A stretch of DNA of 64,000 bases from an uncultured Lachnospiraceae bacterium (GCA_910578645.1 CAJTQI010000001.1:954029-1018028), one strand, 5' to 3'. Shown: positions 46,441 to 55,554, counted from the first letter of the stretch. Numbers and translations are program-made. The notes: generated by a model from the sequence alone, not told the origin.

Positions 46441-47595
46441 ATGGATAATAGAAATCCTGTAAGAAGGGGAAAACAAAGCAGCAGCGTATTGCTTCTCACT
46501 ATCCTAATCGGCTTCTGTATTCTGGCGATTATTGAGATACTATACGGGCAGGCACAGATTAGGATGGAAAAAGAGAGACTGGCGCTGGAAGAGGAGAATC
46601 ACCAGACGGTGCAGGAGCTGAAGGCAGAGTGGAACCAGCTAAAAAGCGGACCCAGTGTGGGGACGGAATCTGCCGAGGAGGCAGGGGAAGAGCAGCAAAG
46701 TAATCCTGTGGAGCCGGAGAAGACGCTGACTAACACGGAGAATGCCGATGGAGCCGCAAATGCGGCTAACCCGGTTACGGTGTCAGACAATTCTGAGTCC
46801 GGGGATGGAGAAGGGCAGGCGGCGCAGGACGAGAAACAATATGATATGCAGATTGTTTTTATGGGAGACAGTATCATTGACAGTGACCGTGAGGAAGGCG
46901 GTGTGGCGGCTTTAATTTCGGATGCCTGCAACGCTAAGGTATACAATATGGCCATGGGAGGCACGACCGCGGCGCTTCTGCCGGGGGAAGTGGCTGATTT
47001 CAGCAAATGGGAGTCCAGAGGGCTTCTTGGCGTGGTCAATGCCATCCTGGGCAATATCAGCCCCGATATTTTTGAGGGATACCGGGCAGGAGAGATTCTG
47101 AAAGAATGCGACTTCGATAAGACGGATTATTTTGTGATTGAGTACGGTATCAATGATTTTTTGAGCGGCAAGATTGCCCAGAGCAGGTACCTGGCCAACG
47201 GCGAGACGATAGGGGTAGATTCCGAACACACGTATTCCGGCGCGTTGGAGACGGCGGTGCATCTTTTGAGGGAGCGGTTCCCGGATGCCAAGATTTTGTT
47301 GATTGCACCTCATTATTGCCAGATTTTCAGCGGCGATACCTTTTTAGGAGATTCCTACAGCCTCAACTACGGTTACGGCACAATGGTGGATTTCGCCAGG
47401 GGTGCAGGGTATGTGGCCGACCAGCACAAAGGGGATAACGTTATCTTCTTCAATGCGATGGAAGAGAGCGGCATCGACGCGTACACTGCCGACAAATGTT
47501 TGGAGGATGGCGTACACTTGACGGCGGAAGGCAGAAAGACCTATGTGGAGTATGCGATTCGCTTGATTAAGGCTGATTTTTATCCTGAGGAGTAG
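46441..47595 (+). CDS. Membrane-anchored SGNH/GDSL hydrolase-fold protein
   Basis: 384 aa: one anchor helix (about residues 15-37), a Glu-rich coiled-coil stretch, an acidic low-complexity linker (about 65-135) and a C-terminal SGNH domain. Block I is FMGDSIIDS (S144), block III YGINDFLSG, and block V DGVHLTAEG (D356, H359), so the catalytic triad is complete. It faces outside and could act as esterase or O-acyltransferase partner on the surface glycan. GGAGG 6 nt before the ATG at 46441 decides the start over an in-frame ATG at 46315. Followed by a strong terminator. Gap 46109-46440 upstream shows nothing else. Confidence 0.85.
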   Translation: MDNRNPVRRGKQSSSVLLLTILIGFCILAIIEILYGQAQIRMEKERLALEEENHQTVQELKAEWNQLKSGPSVGTESAEEAGEEQQSNPVEPEKTLTNTENADGAANAANPVTVSDNSESGDGEGQAAQDEKQYDMQIVFMGDSIIDSDREEGGVAALISDACNAKVYNMAMGGTTAALLPGEVADFSKWESRGLLGVVNAILGNISPDIFEGYRAGEILKECDFDKTDYFVIEYGINDFLSGKIAQSRYLANGETIGVDSEHTYSGALETAVHLLRERFPDAKILLIAPHYCQIFSGDTFLGDSYSLNYGYGTMVDFARGAGYVADQHKGDNVIFFNAMEESGIDAYTADKCLEDGVHLTAEGRKTYVEYAIRLIKADFYPEE

Positions 47596-47630
47596 ACTGA
47601 TAAACAAGCTTGATAGTGGATTCTTGTCCG

Positions 47631-47664
47631 GAAGGGCTTACCGGTTTCGGTAAGCCCTTCTTGT
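47631..47664 (+). terminator. Strong Rho-independent terminator after SGNH gene
   Basis: A 13-bp perfect stem GAAGGGCTTACCG (47631-47643) and CGGTAAGCCCTTC (47648-47660) with loop GTTT, followed by a short T-rich tail (TTGT). Confidence 0.8.
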
Positions 47665-47697
47665 ATAGAGGCTGTCCTGCCCTTTTAAGAGCGTCGA

Positions 47698-47727
47698 TTG
47701 GCGTAAATGGGAAGAATATGTTATGAT
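47698..47727 (+). promoter_or_regulatory. Promoter of the FkbH-like gene
   Basis: TTGGCG (47698-47703), an 18-nt spacer and TATGAT (47722-47727), 30 nt upstream of the FkbH-like start. Confidence 0.5.
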
Positions 47728-47756
47728 AGCAATATCAAAGCGGACGGAGGACTTCG

Positions 47757-49595
47757 ATGAGAGAGTTAGAATATCCTTTTGACAGTGAATATATCCTGAA
47801 GAAATCTAAGAAAATCAGGCGGCAGCTTTTAGAAAACGGGACGGTTTTCCTGCCGAAGAAGATTGCGGTGCTAGGCGGCAGCACCACTCACGATATCGTG
47901 AGGATTCTGGAACTGTTTCTTTTGCATCATGGGATACGGCCGGAATTTTATGAGTCGGAATACGCCCAGTATTGGCAGGACGTAATGTTTGACAATCCCG
48001 AGCTTGTGGAATTTGCCCCGGATTTGATTTATATCCATACGTCGAACCGCAATATTGCGCGCTACCCCGGGATGGCGGAGGACGGGGCGCAGATTGACGC
48101 TATGCTGGAGGAGCAGTATATGCATTTCCAGGCCATGTGGGACAAGATTGCGGACAAATACCATTGTCCTGTGATACAGAATAATTTTGAATACCCTTTT
48201 TACAGGGTTCTTGGGAACCAGGAAGCCGTACTTAGGCAGGGCAGAATCAGTTTCTTAAACAGCCTCAATGAGAAATTCTATGCGTATGCCAGGGAACATG
48301 AGGGATTTTATATCAACGATATCAACTATATGTCGGCGGCCTATGGATTGGATAAATGGGCGGAGCCGTTCTACTGGCATATGTATAAATACGCCATGTG
48401 TATGCAGGCGATTCCGGAGTTTGCACATAATCTGGCCAATATCATCAAGGCGGTCTTTGGCAGGAATAAGAAGTCTCTTGTACTTGACTTGGACAATACC
48501 CTCTGGGGCGGTATTGTGGGCGACGATGGAGTGGAAAATTTAGAGATTGGGCAGGAGACTTCCCTGGGGCAGGTTTATGCGGAGTTCCAAAGCTATATCA
48601 AGGCGCAGAAGGACATTGGCGTGATGTTAAATGTGGATTCCAAGAATGAGCATGACAATGCCATCGCAGGATTAGGTCATCCTGACGGTATCCTAAAGCC
48701 GGAGGATTTTATACTGATTAAGGCGAACTGGGAGCCGAAGAGCCGGAATATCGCAGATATTGCGGCGCAGATGAATATTTTGCCAGACAGCCTTGTATTT
48801 GTGGATGACAACCCGGCGGAACGGGAAATCGTAAGCGCTCAGGTGCCCGGGGTGGCAGTTCCGGCCATAGGCACGCCGGAACAGTACATCCGTGTTCTTG
48901 ACCATTCGGGCTTCTTTGAAGTGACAAGCTTGTCAGAAGATGACAGGAAGCGCAACGAGATGTATCAGGCCAATATGGAGCGGAAGAGACAACAGCAAAG
49001 CTTTGGTGATTACAGAGAGTATCTGCTTTCCCTGGAGATGAAGGGGACAGTCAGGCCCTTCGAGCCAATCTATATGGCGCGGATTGCCCAGCTTACCAAC
49101 AAGAGCAACCAGTTTAACCTGACCACCAGACGCTATACCCAAGGCGACATAGAAAGGTTTGCCCAGGATGGGAACTATATGACGCGCTACGGGAAATTGG
49201 AGGACAAGTTTGGTGACAATGGTGTCGTTTCTATCGTAATCGGAAAAAGAGGCAGTATGGAGGATGTGGCCTTTTATCAGGACAAGGAAGAGGTGACGGT
49301 AACAGGAGAGGGTGGCGATGTCCTTCACCTGGAACTGTGGCTTATGAGCTGCCGGGTCTTGAAAAGAGAGATGGAGTCCGCCATGATGGACAGCGTGGTG
49401 GAGGCATGTAAGGCATGTGGAATCAAGACGATTATGGGATATTATTATCCTACCGCGAAGAATGGGATGGTCAGGGATTTCTATGCCGGGATGGGATTTA
49501 CGAAGGTTGCCCAATCCCAGGAGGGAAATACCGTGTGGCGGTTTGAGATTCCGGAAACATACAGTAAGAAGAATACGGTGATTGAGATTTTATAG
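47757..49595 (+). CDS. FkbH-like HAD-IIIC family protein with GNAT-like end
   Basis: 612 aa in three parts. Residues 35-230 form an SGNH-like region opening with VLGGSTTHDI. Residues 240-390 are the HAD-IIIC domain: LVLDLDNTLWGGIVGDDG (about 241-258), NVDSKNEHDNA, LIKANWEPKSRNI and VFVDDNPAEREIV. The rest is a GNAT-like fold with NKSNQFNLTTRRYTQGDIE and a late FYAGMGFTKV. FkbH proteins make glyceryl thioesters from 1,3-bisphosphoglycerate and pass them to a carrier protein; one is encoded 110 nt downstream. The family's CSKN-type motif has Asp (D294) in place of Cys, so the reaction may differ. GGAGG 6 nt before the ATG. Cytoplasmic. Confidence 0.85.
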   Translation: MRELEYPFDSEYILKKSKKIRRQLLENGTVFLPKKIAVLGGSTTHDIVRILELFLLHHGIRPEFYESEYAQYWQDVMFDNPELVEFAPDLIYIHTSNRNIARYPGMAEDGAQIDAMLEEQYMHFQAMWDKIADKYHCPVIQNNFEYPFYRVLGNQEAVLRQGRISFLNSLNEKFYAYAREHEGFYINDINYMSAAYGLDKWAEPFYWHMYKYAMCMQAIPEFAHNLANIIKAVFGRNKKSLVLDLDNTLWGGIVGDDGVENLEIGQETSLGQVYAEFQSYIKAQKDIGVMLNVDSKNEHDNAIAGLGHPDGILKPEDFILIKANWEPKSRNIADIAAQMNILPDSLVFVDDNPAEREIVSAQVPGVAVPAIGTPEQYIRVLDHSGFFEVTSLSEDDRKRNEMYQANMERKRQQQSFGDYREYLLSLEMKGTVRPFEPIYMARIAQLTNKSNQFNLTTRRYTQGDIERFAQDGNYMTRYGKLEDKFGDNGVVSIVIGKRGSMEDVAFYQDKEEVTVTGEGGDVLHLELWLMSCRVLKREMESAMMDSVVEACKACGIKTIMGYYYPTAKNGMVRDFYAGMGFTKVAQSQEGNTVWRFEIPETYSKKNTVIEIL

Positions 49596-49603
49596 GGCAT
49601 AGG

Positions 49604-49632
49604 TTGCCAAATTGTGTAAAAACTATTATAGT
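49604..49632 (+). promoter_or_regulatory. Promoter of the acyl-carrier-protein gene
   Basis: TTGCCA (49604-49609), a 17-nt spacer and TATAGT (49627-49632), starting 8 nt after the FkbH-like stop. The carrier protein can therefore be transcribed apart from FkbH. Confidence 0.6.
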
Positions 49633-49704
49633 GATTGTATGTGTTCTTGTATCATGAGGGCGGATGGCGAGAATTAAGAATGAAAAGAGAATGGAGACAT
49701 GCAT

Positions 49705-49947
49705 ATGGGAAGAGAGGAAGTATTTGCGAGATTAAATGAAGTGTTCCGGGATGTGTTCGACGATGACAGCATCGTTGTGACGGACACCACCACGGCTGAC
49801 GATATTGAGGAGTGGGATTCACTGGAACATATTAACCTGATTGCGGCGGTGGAGCAGGAATTTGGCATGAAATTTAACATGGGACAGGTTGTTTCCATGA
49901 AAAACGTAGGGGAGATGGCGGATATCATACTTTCCCAGGTTGGTTAG
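49705..49947 (+). CDS. Acyl carrier protein
   Basis: 80 aa, a standard stand-alone carrier domain with four predicted helices. The phosphopantetheine serine is S39 in EEWDSLEHINLI, the DSL motif at the start of helix II. It is acidic, as expected. GGAG lies 8 nt before the ATG at 49705; the ATG at 49699 is too close to it. Position next to the FkbH-like gene suggests it carries a short hydroxyacid rather than serving bulk fatty-acid synthesis, but that is inference. No phosphopantetheinyl transferase is in the window. Confidence 0.9.
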   Translation: MGREEVFARLNEVFRDVFDDDSIVVTDTTTADDIEEWDSLEHINLIAAVEQEFGMKFNMGQVVSMKNVGEMADIILSQVG

Positions 49948-49990
49948 GGTGAAAACTGCGTGAAGCGCAGATTACAGGTGAGAGAAGAGT

Positions 49991-51532
49991 ATGGCGACCA
50001 GATTGATAGACGCGGTACACAATTTTTATGGCCGCTTGGAGAAAATCGGAAGAAAGAAGGAGGCCCTTCTTGTGTGGGGCTTTTTTGCGGTGCTCGTATT
50101 TGGCGTGGTGCTTGGCATGGGCACGCTTACCTCGGGATTTCATCTGGTAGATGACTGGGAATTTGCTAAGTATGTGGATTGGATGACGCTTGAGAACAGG
50201 AGCCTGTGGAGTTGCCTGAAGGAAGCGGTGGGATACGACCTGACGATGCGCTTTAGGCCGCTTTATTATATCAACCGGGTGCTTATGGCGTATGTGTTCG
50301 GTATTAATCTGACAGCAATGTCATTTATTAAGGCGGTGGAGATTGTGATGGCCCTTGTGCTCCTCTATTACTGTGCCAGGCAGATGAAATGTAATATGGC
50401 ATATGCGGCCATGTTTTCCCTGACGGTGATGGTGGGATACCAGTCGGCGGTGTGGTGGAAATTGGGACCCCAGGAGTCCTATGATATGATGATGTTTGCC
50501 CTGGGATTCTGGCTGCTTTTAAAGTGGCTGCGGGGAGGCTCAAAAGGATATGCGATTGGCAGCATGGGGGCATTTTTCCTGATGTCAGTCTATAAGGAGC
50601 CTTACATACTGCTTCTGCCTTTTGTGGGACTGTATGTGCTGTATGAGGAGATGAAAGGCAGGCAGGTGACGGTAAGAAATCTGTGGGAAGCGCTCAAACG
50701 GAGGCTGCCTTATCTGCTTTTTCTGGGTGTGATTTTCGTGGCGGAGATGATTCTGATTGTCTTTGTTATCGGCACCAACAATTATTCCTATGTGGGGCTT
50801 GACGAGAGCGTGACGTTAGAACAGTATATCCAGGTGTGGAGCGAGGCAGCTCATGCAGATTTAAAATGGTATGTGCGGTTCGGAATCTTGCTGTTCCTGA
50901 TTTTACTGACTTATTGGGAGCAGAGCAAGAAACTTGTCTGGGAGGTTCTGCTTGCGGCGGCGGTTATTTTGCCTCAGTGCGTTTCCTACAGCAAGACTTC
51001 TATAGCGGAGCGGTATATTTTGCCCTGTGTGCTTGGATTTGCCTTTTTCTTTGTGGTGGTGGGGTGTAATTTCCGTCCCCTAAGCGGCAAACGCCGAATC
51101 GCCTATATGCTGTGTCTGCTCTTGATGTTGGCGGCTCATGGCAGGGTGGTGCTCAGGGAGGCGGCCTATTTTACTTACAGAGGCGAGAGCATTAAGACGA
51201 TGATGGAGTCCACCCTTGAACTTGTCCGGGGGACGGAGCGCAAAGTACTGTCTTGTTTTGCGCCGAATCTGGAAGGAAACCGGACGATGTATTACTGGTT
51301 CAGGCTCCAGGGTTATGACGAAGTGTTTTATTGGGAAGAAGAGGAAAATAAAATTAACCGCTCATTCGGCCCCAGAGAGGACGAACAGGCGGCATTTGAA
51401 GAGATAGATGTGGTTGTAATGTACAATCAGGACGACAGGCATTGGTGTTATGAACCGAGCCTGGATTTGACGGGGTTTACGGAGCGCAAGTGCGGCACAA
51501 TCACCATGTATGTCAGGGATGGGATTGAATAG
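49991..51532 (+). CDS. Polytopic membrane protein, GT-C-like
   Basis: 513 aa with about ten membrane helices; the first (VWGFFAVLVFGVVLGMGTL) is followed by an external loop with FHLVDDWEFAKY, an Asp pair in the place expected for GT-C catalysis. The C-terminal ~100 residues are extracytoplasmic and soluble. No named family recognised. It begins 43 nt after the carrier protein gene and may be co-transcribed. Likely an outer-face sugar transferase or a related membrane step of glycan decoration. Confidence 0.6.
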   Translation: MATRLIDAVHNFYGRLEKIGRKKEALLVWGFFAVLVFGVVLGMGTLTSGFHLVDDWEFAKYVDWMTLENRSLWSCLKEAVGYDLTMRFRPLYYINRVLMAYVFGINLTAMSFIKAVEIVMALVLLYYCARQMKCNMAYAAMFSLTVMVGYQSAVWWKLGPQESYDMMMFALGFWLLLKWLRGGSKGYAIGSMGAFFLMSVYKEPYILLLPFVGLYVLYEEMKGRQVTVRNLWEALKRRLPYLLFLGVIFVAEMILIVFVIGTNNYSYVGLDESVTLEQYIQVWSEAAHADLKWYVRFGILLFLILLTYWEQSKKLVWEVLLAAAVILPQCVSYSKTSIAERYILPCVLGFAFFFVVVGCNFRPLSGKRRIAYMLCLLLMLAAHGRVVLREAAYFTYRGESIKTMMESTLELVRGTERKVLSCFAPNLEGNRTMYYWFRLQGYDEVFYWEEEENKINRSFGPREDEQAAFEEIDVVVMYNQDDRHWCYEPSLDLTGFTERKCGTITMYVRDGIE

Positions 51533-51596
51533 CCGTGCCGTCTTTGCGAGAGTCATCGGATTTGAGAGGCGGTATGGGGTGCTATGTCCTTTCTGC

Positions 51597-52010
51597 TTAG
51601 GAAGAGGCTTGGGCGGGTGCGAGAAGCTCCACCATGCCGATAGCGGAACTTGTGAGGAAGACCACCTTCCGTCCGTCTAAAGCGGGCGCCGGGGTAGGCG
51701 TGTCGATGGCGGTAAAGCCGTTTGACGTCAAATCTGCAAACGCTGTCTCAAGGTTGTCCGTTTCGTAACAGATGTGGTAGGGGCTGTTTTTGTACTTTTT
51801 CAGTAGCCCGGACACAACGGAATCATCGGAAACAGGGGAGATGAGCTCTATCAGGTAACCGTCCTTTTCCACAAAACAGATATTGACTTTGCGTATATCG
51901 TCGTACACGGTGTCCTGCCTGATGAGATAACCGAGAGATTCAAAAGTATTCTTCGCTTTCTCTATTTTTTTGACTAAATAGCCGATATGGTGTATTTTTA
52001 AAGTTGTCAT
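51597..52010 (-). CDS. VOC-family (glyoxalase-fold) protein
   Basis: 137 aa, one vicinal-oxygen-chelate domain made of two beta-alpha-beta3 units: LKIHHIGYLVKKIEKAKNTF at the start, VNICFVEKDGYLIELISP in the middle and PYHICYETDNLETAFADL opening the second unit. Metal-ligand positions H (HHIGY), E (LIELISP), H (PYHICYE) and a final E (GMVELLAP) are visible, the pattern of methylmalonyl-CoA epimerase and related enzymes. The start at 52010 has GAGGAG 6 nt upstream; 52046 does not. It points against its neighbours. It may epimerise or isomerise the acyl group handled by FkbH and the carrier protein; this is inference from position. Confidence 0.8.
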   Translation of the reverse strand: MTTLKIHHIGYLVKKIEKAKNTFESLGYLIRQDTVYDDIRKVNICFVEKDGYLIELISPVSDDSVVSGLLKKYKNSPYHICYETDNLETAFADLTSNGFTAIDTPTPAPALDGRKVVFLTSSAIGMVELLAPAQASS

Positions 52011-52183
52011 AGGGTTCTCCTCGTCTGTTATGGTGTAGTCAAACATATCATACCATAGTGAAGTGCTGTTTGGGACAAAATGTTGTGCTTTCCGGTTTAT
52101 TTTTAGCCTTTTGCGGGAAAATGTTCTGGTATGGAGGACTCGGATAAGAGTGGCGTGTTTCGGAGAAAGGGTACGGCAGATAA

Positions 52184-52627
52184 GTGAAAGAGTTATATGA
52201 ACGTTACAAAGATTTTATTATGGAAGTGATTCATTTCGGTATGGTGGGTGTGATTAACACACTGATGGGGTGGGTTATCATGGCTGTTTTATACAACCTA
52301 ATCCACATGAATTACTGGCTGTCCAGCGGGATATCTTATTTGATTGGAAGCGTGTTTTCTTACCATGCCAACGGCAAGCTTACTTTTAAGGTGGAAAATA
52401 AGGACAAGGGACTGCCGTGGCGTTTTGCGGTCAATATCATCCTGTGCTATCTGATGGCTTTCGGGATAGCCAAACCGCTTGTCAGGCAGGTTTTGTCGGC
52501 TAAGCCGCAAGTGATTGTGGATAATATTGCCATGGTTCTTGGCATGTGTATCTTTATCGTGATGAATTTCTTCGGACAGAAGATATTTGTCTTCCGTAAG
52601 ACAGGGCATAAGCAGGTATCGGAGTAA
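52184..52627 (+). CDS. GtrA-family membrane protein
   Basis: 147 aa with four membrane helices: FGMVGVINTLMGWVIMAVLY, YWLSSGISYLIGSVFSY, FAVNIILCYLMAFGIA and NIAMVLGMCIFIVMNFFGQ. The N-terminal FxxVGxxNT pattern and FSYHANGKLTF are typical of GtrA, proposed to flip polyprenyl-phosphate-linked sugars. GTG start with only a weak ribosome site. Its TAA overlaps the next ATG (TAATG), coupling it to the GT-C-like protein, which would use the flipped donor. Confidence 0.85.
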   Translation: MKELYERYKDFIMEVIHFGMVGVINTLMGWVIMAVLYNLIHMNYWLSSGISYLIGSVFSYHANGKLTFKVENKDKGLPWRFAVNIILCYLMAFGIAKPLVRQVLSAKPQVIVDNIAMVLGMCIFIVMNFFGQKIFVFRKTGHKQVSE

Positions 52628-54387
52628 TGGGACGACTGACTGAAAAAAAATGGTTTATATGGCTGAGCGCCTACTGGTTCTTATTTCCGGTCGTAGGTTT
52701 TCTTATTCTTGCGGCGGGGGTGTTTTTCGGCTATGGGGAGCGCTGTTATATTGCTGTTCATGACAACATGGATTTGTTTTTGGCCCAGTTCCAGATGTTA
52801 AAGAACACGGACAGTTTCTTTAAACACGGTGTGGATGTGCCTTTTCTTGGCGGTGTCAGCAGAGATTATCTTCCCTCTGAATTATCACTTTACAGTATGC
52901 TATATATGATTTTACCGACTTACACGGCGTATGCGGTGGGGATTCTTCTAAAGATACTGATTGGTATGTTTTCTTTCAGGCAGCTTGCAAAGGAACTGTA
53001 TCCTGAACGGTATATGAAATACCGACCGCTTGTATATATGACAGGGTTTGGGTACGGTATGCTCTGGGTTTTCCCGGCTTTTGGTTTTGCCTTCGCATCG
53101 ATTCCGCTGTGCGTCTGGCTGTTGGTGAAAGTTTACACAAAGCAGGGGAAAGGGTGGTATGTGGCGCTCTTTGTTTATCCCCTTGTGTCCTATTTTTCTT
53201 ATCATGGCATTTTTATACTGGGATATCTGGTCATTGCCATTATTTGGCTGTCTGTCAGGGACAAGAAGCCTGCATGGACGCTTATGGCGGGACTTGTAGT
53301 CCTTGCATTAGGGTATGTGGTCTGTGAGTACAGGCTTTTCGGGCAGATGTTGTTTAGCGACGAAGTGACAATCCGCTCGAGCATTGTGAACGCAAGCCTT
53401 ACTTTTCCCGAGATTATAAAAGAAATTGGTGTGGTCTGGCGGGAGGGTATTTTCCATGCGGACAGCGTGCATGGAAAGGTAGTGCTTCCCGTGTGTGTGG
53501 TATATTTTCTTGTGCATAACGGCATGTATCTGTGGAAAAAGCAGGGCAGGGAAATTTTCCGTGACAGGTTCAATTTTATTATGGCGTTTATTCTGTTTAA
53601 CAGTGTGATATATGGGCTGTATGATTTCGAGCCGCTTCGTTGCCTTGTGGAGACTTTGATACCGCCCCTGGAAGGGTGGCAGTTTAACAGGACGATATTC
53701 TTTAATCCTTTTCTATGGTACGCAGCCTTGTTTGTGGCGCTTATCAGGCTTTATGACGCGGGCATGTGGCAGACATGGCTTGCCAACGGGATTGTCTGTC
53801 TGGCGGTTCTTGTCATTATTCTGACGCCCAACCGTTACAACGACCTGTACCAGACATGCCGCAACAGGGCATACGAGTATTTCCACGGCACGGAGGTGGA
53901 CGAGTTTAGCTATAGCCAGTTCTATGCCCGAGAACTTTTTGAAAGGGCGAAGGAAGAGGTTTCATATGAAGGAGAGTGGGCGGCGGCTTACGGGTTTCAC
54001 CCGGCGGTCTTAGAATACAACGGAATCGCCACTTTAGACGGTTATCTTGGTTTTTATCCGCAACAGTACAAAGAGGATTTCCGTAAGGTCATCGCGCCTG
54101 CCTTAGAGCGGGTGGAAGCCACCCGGATTTACTATGACGATTGGGGCGCCAGGGTATATCTGTACTCAGGGACTGATTTGAGCATTGTGAATGCCACCAA
54201 GACAGTATATGCCACAGACTATGATATATATATTGACGCACAAGCGTTTAAAGAGCTTGGCGGAAAATACATTTTCTCCCGCCTGGAACTTACCAATGCG
54301 AAAGAAGCAGGGCTTTCGCTTCTTGCAAACTGCCAGGCAAGGGACGGAAGCTGTGAGGTATACATTTATGAGGTAGGAAATTCCTAG
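52627..54387 (+). CDS. Polytopic membrane protein, DUF6044/YfhO-like GT-C
   Basis: 586 aa with about eleven membrane helices. After the first helix comes an external segment YIAVHDNMDLFLAQFQMLKN, with acidic residues where GT-C enzymes have their catalytic base, then GVDVPFLGGVSRDYLPSE. The C-terminal ~150 residues are extracytoplasmic. It resembles the DUF6044/YkoS group, which I recall next to GtrA and polyprenyl-P GT2 genes; the family name is from memory. Start overlaps the GtrA stop codon. Role inferred: outer-face transfer of the lipid-linked sugar. Confidence 0.7.
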   Translation: MGRLTEKKWFIWLSAYWFLFPVVGFLILAAGVFFGYGERCYIAVHDNMDLFLAQFQMLKNTDSFFKHGVDVPFLGGVSRDYLPSELSLYSMLYMILPTYTAYAVGILLKILIGMFSFRQLAKELYPERYMKYRPLVYMTGFGYGMLWVFPAFGFAFASIPLCVWLLVKVYTKQGKGWYVALFVYPLVSYFSYHGIFILGYLVIAIIWLSVRDKKPAWTLMAGLVVLALGYVVCEYRLFGQMLFSDEVTIRSSIVNASLTFPEIIKEIGVVWREGIFHADSVHGKVVLPVCVVYFLVHNGMYLWKKQGREIFRDRFNFIMAFILFNSVIYGLYDFEPLRCLVETLIPPLEGWQFNRTIFFNPFLWYAALFVALIRLYDAGMWQTWLANGIVCLAVLVIILTPNRYNDLYQTCRNRAYEYFHGTEVDEFSYSQFYARELFERAKEEVSYEGEWAAAYGFHPAVLEYNGIATLDGYLGFYPQQYKEDFRKVIAPALERVEATRIYYDDWGARVYLYSGTDLSIVNATKTVYATDYDIYIDAQAFKELGGKYIFSRLELTNAKEAGLSLLANCQARDGSCEVYIYEVGNS

Positions 54388-54451
54388 GCGAATGTCGGGT
54401 TTGCGAAGTAAAATAATTTTTATTATACAACACAATAGAGGGGGACAAAAC

Positions 54452-55432
54452 ATGTCAATCAGAGTACACAATTTTGCAGGGATACTTGGGTGGAACGCCA
54501 GGAAATATTTGCCCAGGCTCTCGAGCCAGAGTTATCTGAAACTTCAGTTTATTGCCAGAAGACGGCAGCAGCGGAAATATATTAATTATTTTTACAGCCA
54601 GAAAGAGGCGCCTCATCCTGTGGTGGTTAACTTGGAGACGGTGAACCGCTGCAACGGGAAATGTGAGTTCTGCACTGCCAATATTTATGCAGAGAAGCGG
54701 CCTTATCTGAAAATGCCGGAAGAAATGTACTATTCCATCATAGACCAGCTTCATGACTGGAACTATAAGGGACATTTGACGCTCTATGGAAATAATGAAC
54801 CTTGGTTGGATAAACGAATCGTTGAATTTCATAAATATGCCAGGGAAAAACTTCCTGAAGCGTTTATTTTCATGTCCACCAACGGGCTTCTTCTGGATGT
54901 GAAAAAAGTGAAGGCCATTGTGCCTTATTTGAATCAGCTTATTATCAACAATTACTGCCTGAATATGAAGATGCATGATAACGTGAAAGTCATCCATGAC
55001 TATGTCAAGGCGCACCCTGAGGAATTTAAGGATGTGGACATCCTCATTCAGATTCGTTATGAGAAGGAAGTGCTTACCAACCGTGCAGGCAGCGCGCCCA
55101 ATAAACCGGCCACAGACAAGGTAATCAAGGAGACCTGCCTTATGCCTTTCACGGATATGTGGATTATGCCGAATGGGAAACTGGGCATCTGCTGTTGTGA
55201 CAATTTCGAGAAGACAAATCTTGCGGACTTAAACGAAGTGTCCTTGAAAGACGGGTGGAACAGTAAACCATACCAGAAACTGCGACAGGCGGTAAGGGGC
55301 GGCAGACAGAATTATCCTTTCTGCAAGAATTGTGATTTTATCGATGCAGGGCTGCGTATGGACGCGGTGGACGATGTGCTGAAACATCATGAAAAACTGC
55401 ATGGGGCAAGACAGTCTGTGTTTAAGAAGTAA
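54452..55432 (+). CDS. Radical SAM protein with SPASM-type C-terminus
   Basis: About 327 aa. The 4Fe-4S cluster motif CNGKCEFC (C67, C71, C74; C-x3-C-x2-C) binds S-adenosylmethionine for radical chemistry. LTLYGNNEPWLDKRIVEF contains the GNEP-like SAM contact. The C-terminal region has cysteines in GKLGICCCDN and NYPFCKNCDF, matching a SPASM auxiliary-cluster domain. Cytoplasmic. GAGGGGG lies 8 nt before the ATG at 54452. In a polysaccharide cluster it may modify a sugar, a lipid carrier or a peptide; no precursor peptide gene was seen nearby. Related enzymes include twitch/SPASM dehydratases and epimerases. Confidence 0.85.
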   Translation: MSIRVHNFAGILGWNARKYLPRLSSQSYLKLQFIARRRQQRKYINYFYSQKEAPHPVVVNLETVNRCNGKCEFCTANIYAEKRPYLKMPEEMYYSIIDQLHDWNYKGHLTLYGNNEPWLDKRIVEFHKYAREKLPEAFIFMSTNGLLLDVKKVKAIVPYLNQLIINNYCLNMKMHDNVKVIHDYVKAHPEEFKDVDILIQIRYEKEVLTNRAGSAPNKPATDKVIKETCLMPFTDMWIMPNGKLGICCCDNFEKTNLADLNEVSLKDGWNSKPYQKLRQAVRGGRQNYPFCKNCDFIDAGLRMDAVDDVLKHHEKLHGARQSVFKK

Positions 55433-55554
55433 TGAGGTGCATCTTGCAGTGGTATTGTTAGAGAATAAGGACGTGCCAGGTATTGGATAAAGATAAGCAA
55501 TTTTGCTATACGGGATTGGAAGGTTCACAATGAAGAAGACTTAGATATAAAGGG

